Source of the DNA: Clostridia bacterium
GTDB lineage: Bacteria; Bacillota; Clostridia; Saccharofermentanales; UBA5734
Direction: 5' to 3'
Assembly (NCBI GenBank): GCA_017997315.1
Contig: JAGOFF010000116.1
Span: 1-7,152, forward strand
DNA length: 7,152 bases
A program made the translations under genes and the position numbers. Positions within the stretch are counted from its first letter, which is position 1. Each line of letters begins with the position of its first letter. The notes below the pieces were generated by a model, which searched no databases, was not told where the DNA came from, and saw nothing but the letters and a program-made list of their open reading frames with translations. Below are positions 5,115-7,152 of the stretch, one piece after another.

Positions 5115-6225
5115 GCCCCGTCTCCCGCCGGATGCGTGCGAGCCGTTCCGCTATCGACGCGGCCGCATCCGGCTTCGCCAGCGTTGCCGCCGCAAGTCCC
5201 ATCGAGCGGAGTCTATCCGGATCCGCAAGGAGGCTTTCGAGTATCCCGCCGGCGGCCGAAGGGGTGAACGCCCCGTCCGGCACATGCAGCGATGCCCCTT
5301 CGCGCTCGAAAGCGAGCGCGTTGAATGTCTGGTGGTCTCCCGCGGCATACGGGTACGGGACAAGCACGGACGGCTTCCCCAGCGCCGCGATCTCCGCGCA
5401 GGTCAGCGCGCCCGCCCTGCAGACAAGAAGATCCGCGGCAGCCATATAGACATGCACGTCCTGGATATAGTCACGGACATCGATCCCGTGCAGTCCGGCC
5501 GCCTCCCGCAGGATCCCCTCGAAGTTCTTCCTGCCGACCATCAGGACGATGCGGACGCGGTCGGGCAGTCCCGCACGGCTCCAGGCCAGAATCGCCTCGG
5601 TGATGGAGGCCGCGCCCTGGCTGCCGCCCAGGACCAGGACCATCCGGTCGCCGTCCGCCAGCCCGAGCGATTTCCGCGCGTCTTCGCTCCGGGTGCGGAA
5701 GAACACTTCCCTCACCGGATTGCCGGTCAGAAGCGTGTCTCCCGCCTTTCCGAAATACCGCTCCGTTCCCTCATAACTGATGCAGACGGTGTGCGCGCCG
5801 CGGGACAGATACCGGTTGGCCTTGCCCGGGTAAGCGTTCTGCTCATGGAGAAGCACCGGTACACCGGCTTTCTTTGCGGCGGACACCAGGGGGCCGCATA
5901 CATATCCGCCGGTACCGACGACCGCAAACGGGCGGTAGGTCCGGATCAGCCGGGCGCACTCGCGCCGGCCCGCCACAAAATCCGCCGCTGCGCGCCAGAG
6001 TGCGGCGGACAGCCGACGGGGGAATCCGCTCGCCCGGACGGCATGGTACGGGTACCCGGCTGCCGGGACCAGTGTGCTTTCCATCCCTTTCGCCGTTCCG
6101 CAGAAACGGATCTCCACATCGGGATTCGCGGCCGCATAGGCATCCGCGATGGCGATGGCGGGCTGGATGTGTCCGCCCGTGCCGCCGCCGGCCACCAGAA
6201 GGACGGGTTTTGAAACCTTAGGCAT
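5101..6225 (-). CDS. murG: UDP-GlcNAc:undecaprenyl-PP-MurNAc-pentapeptide GlcNAc transferase MurG
   Basis: MurG is a GT-B glycosyltransferase at the inner face of the membrane. It transfers GlcNAc from UDP-GlcNAc to lipid I, producing lipid II, the substrate used by FtsW. The 374-aa protein carries the N-domain glycine loop 'GGGTGGHIQPAIAIA' (13-27), 'VGTGGYVCGP' (103-112) and 'LHEQNAYPGKANR' (126-138). In the C-domain are 'TGNPVR' (167-172), the third glycine loop 'GGSQGA' (200-205) and the donor-binding segment 'CRAGALTCAEIAALGKPS' (269-286), with E278 as the likely ribose-contacting glutamate, then 'GDHQTFNA' (296-303). Length and motifs are complete. The ATG follows AGGAGG with a 7-nt spacer, and the gene overlaps the ftsW stop by 8 bp. 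Its end overlaps ftsQ. No murA, murC or murB is seen next to it. Confidence 0.98.
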   Translation of the reverse strand: MPKVSKPVLLVAGGGTGGHIQPAIAIADAYAAANPDVEIRFCGTAKGMESTLVPAAGYPYHAVRASGFPRRLSAALWRAAADFVAGRRECARLIRTYRPFAVVGTGGYVCGPLVSAAKKAGVPVLLHEQNAYPGKANRYLSRGAHTVCISYEGTERYFGKAGDTLLTGNPVREVFFRTRSEDARKSLGLADGDRMVLVLGGSQGAASITEAILAWSRAGLPDRVRIVLMVGRKNFEGILREAAGLHGIDVRDYIQDVHVYMAAADLLVCRAGALTCAEIAALGKPSVLVPYPYAAGDHQTFNALAFEREGASLHVPDGAFTPSAAGGILESLLADPDRLRSMGLAAATLAKPDAAASIAERLARIRRETGHGGT

Positions 6226-7152
6226 CGGTCATCCTCCTGCGCTGTTCCCGCGGCTGCGCCGGAGCGTTTCGGGAAGCTCCGAGCAGCAGTCCCGCACCCA
6301 GAAGAAAAAACAGGTTCGATGTGCCCCCGTAGCTGAACAGCGGCAACGATATGCCGGTCGGCGGCAGCACGCCGGCCGCAACTCCGATGTTGAGGAACGC
6401 CTGCATGGCGATCAGACAGGTGTACCCGAACACGAGGATTGCGGGGAACGCCGCGGACATGCGGAGTGCCGTCGCGGTTCCCATCAGCAGCAGTGCCAAG
6501 AACAGCAGGATGACGCTCAATGAGCCGACCAGCCCGAGTTCTTCGGCCAGGATGGCAAAGACATAGTCGTTGAACTCTTCCGGGAGATAGTTGAATTTTT
6601 GGCGTCCCTGACCGAGGCCCACCCCGGTGAGTCCCCCCGAGCCGATGGCGATTCTGGACTGGTCGTTCTGGTGGCGGTCGTCGTCGCTCGCCTCGTCTGA
6701 ATCGGTGAACACGTTGATCCGCCGGGCCCAGTAGTCGTACTGGTCCAGATAGTCGTCCGGCAGAAGGGGCAGGATCACGAAGGCAAAGACCATGACGACC
6801 AGCAGGACGACGACCAGCAGGATGGAGAGGCCGGCCAGCCAGACGCGCGTGCTGAATCCCGCGGCAAAATAGCAGCAGCCCGCCAGGCAAGCCATGATGA
6901 TCGCGCAGGAGAGGTGCGGCTGGGTGACGATCAGAAGGATCCATACCATGATGGCGATCCCAGGAATGATGAACTGGATGAAACCGTCACGGAAAAACCG
7001 TCCCGCAGGGGAGTCTGCACGGCTGCGCGGACGCTCCTTGCGCCTGCGGATCCAGGATGTGTAGCCCGCGAAACAGAAAACCAGACCGACCTTGGCCAGC
7101 TCCGACGGCTGGAACTGCGGGATGCCGGGCAGTTCCAGCCAGCGCGTCGCAC
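6218..7152 (-). CDS. ftsW: Septal peptidoglycan glycosyltransferase FtsW (SEDS family), 5' end outside window
   Basis: FtsW polymerises lipid II into septal glycan strands together with its class B PBP partner. The frame is open from the right edge, giving 310 C-terminal residues of a protein usually 370-420 long. SEDS landmarks run in order: 'RWLELPGIPQFQPSELAKV' near the edge; 'QPHLSCAIIM', equivalent to the QPDLGT motif; 'AIGSGGLTGVGLGQGRQKFN'; and 'YLPEEFNDYVFAILAEELGL', whose Asp (codon 6566-6568) corresponds to the essential SEDS aspartate. 'LPPTGISLPLFSYGGTS' and a final transmembrane helix close the protein. Several long hydrophobic helices are evident. An acidic, hydrophilic loop with many Asp residues precedes 'AIGSGG'. 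RodA and SpoVE are close relatives; the position immediately upstream of murG and ftsQ favours FtsW. The start and any promoter are not visible. The tail is basic (REQRRRMTDA) and overlaps murG. Confidence 0.95.
   Translation of the reverse strand, partial: ATRWLELPGIPQFQPSELAKVGLVFCFAGYTSWIRRRKERPRSRADSPAGRFFRDGFIQFIIPGIAIMVWILLIVTQPHLSCAIIMACLAGCCYFAAGFSTRVWLAGLSILLVVVLLVVMVFAFVILPLLPDDYLDQYDYWARRINVFTDSDEASDDDRHQNDQSRIAIGSGGLTGVGLGQGRQKFNYLPEEFNDYVFAILAEELGLVGSLSVILLFLALLLMGTATALRMSAAFPAILVFGYTCLIAMQAFLNIGVAAGVLPPTGISLPLFSYGGTSNLFFLLGAGLLLGASRNAPAQPREQRRRMTDA

Noticed and set aside
4990..6213. A 407-codon open frame on the plus strand antisense to murG
   Set aside because: It is an antisense shadow of murG; the product is an Arg/Gly/Pro-rich string with no domain, and no ribosome binding site precedes it.
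5946..6944. A 332-codon minus-strand frame across the ftsW-murG junction
   Set aside because: It is an out-of-frame reading of ftsW and murG; the true frames carry all family motifs.

Overview
This window is a core housekeeping locus. It is the distal part of a division and cell wall (dcw) cluster followed by DNA-metabolism genes, all on the minus strand. Reading 5' to 3' on that strand, the order is ftsW (5' end outside the window), murG, ftsQ/divIB, sbp (small basic protein, DUF1290), ftsZ, nrdR, nth and recG (3' end outside the window). I see no mobile elements, CRISPR array, tRNA or rRNA. The long plus-strand reading frames are antisense shadows in high-GC DNA.

The organism looks like a high-GC member of the Bacillota, probably Clostridia-like, but I cannot place it further. 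The reasons are the sbp gene between ftsQ/divIB and ftsZ, a clostridial-style FtsZ, the 'QPHLS' and 'LPPTGISLPLFSYGG' versions of FtsW motifs, strong GGAGG-type ribosome binding sites, and GTG/TTG starts. Neither ftsA nor the spoIIGA-sigE-sigG block that often follows ftsZ in spore formers is present here.

Region 3894-7152 makes and organises the septal wall. FtsW is the SEDS glycosyltransferase, MurG makes lipid II, FtsQ/DivIB is the bitopic divisome scaffold, and Sbp is a small membrane protein of unsettled function. These genes are overlapping or closely spaced, which suggests translational coupling. Region 3669-3893 is the only real intergenic gap (225 bp). It holds a convincing sigma-A-type promoter, a ~110-nt leader and several inverted repeats. 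Region 1-3668 holds ftsZ, nrdR, nth and recG, with a 21-bp gap after ftsZ, then an overlap or short gap depending on the nth start, then an ATGA overlap; it probably forms one transcription unit.

The best lead is in the gap before ftsZ. Two 16-bp sequences, 31 bp apart, each match all the core positions of the NrdR-box consensus as I recall it. The nearer one overlaps the -35 element. Because nrdR is the second gene of this transcript, this suggests NrdR autoregulation that would also tie FtsZ, Nth and RecG expression to the cell's (deoxy)nucleotide state. This is an inference from motif matching and is unproven. Otherwise the genes look intact and ordinary, and I found no evidence of a novel multi-gene system.
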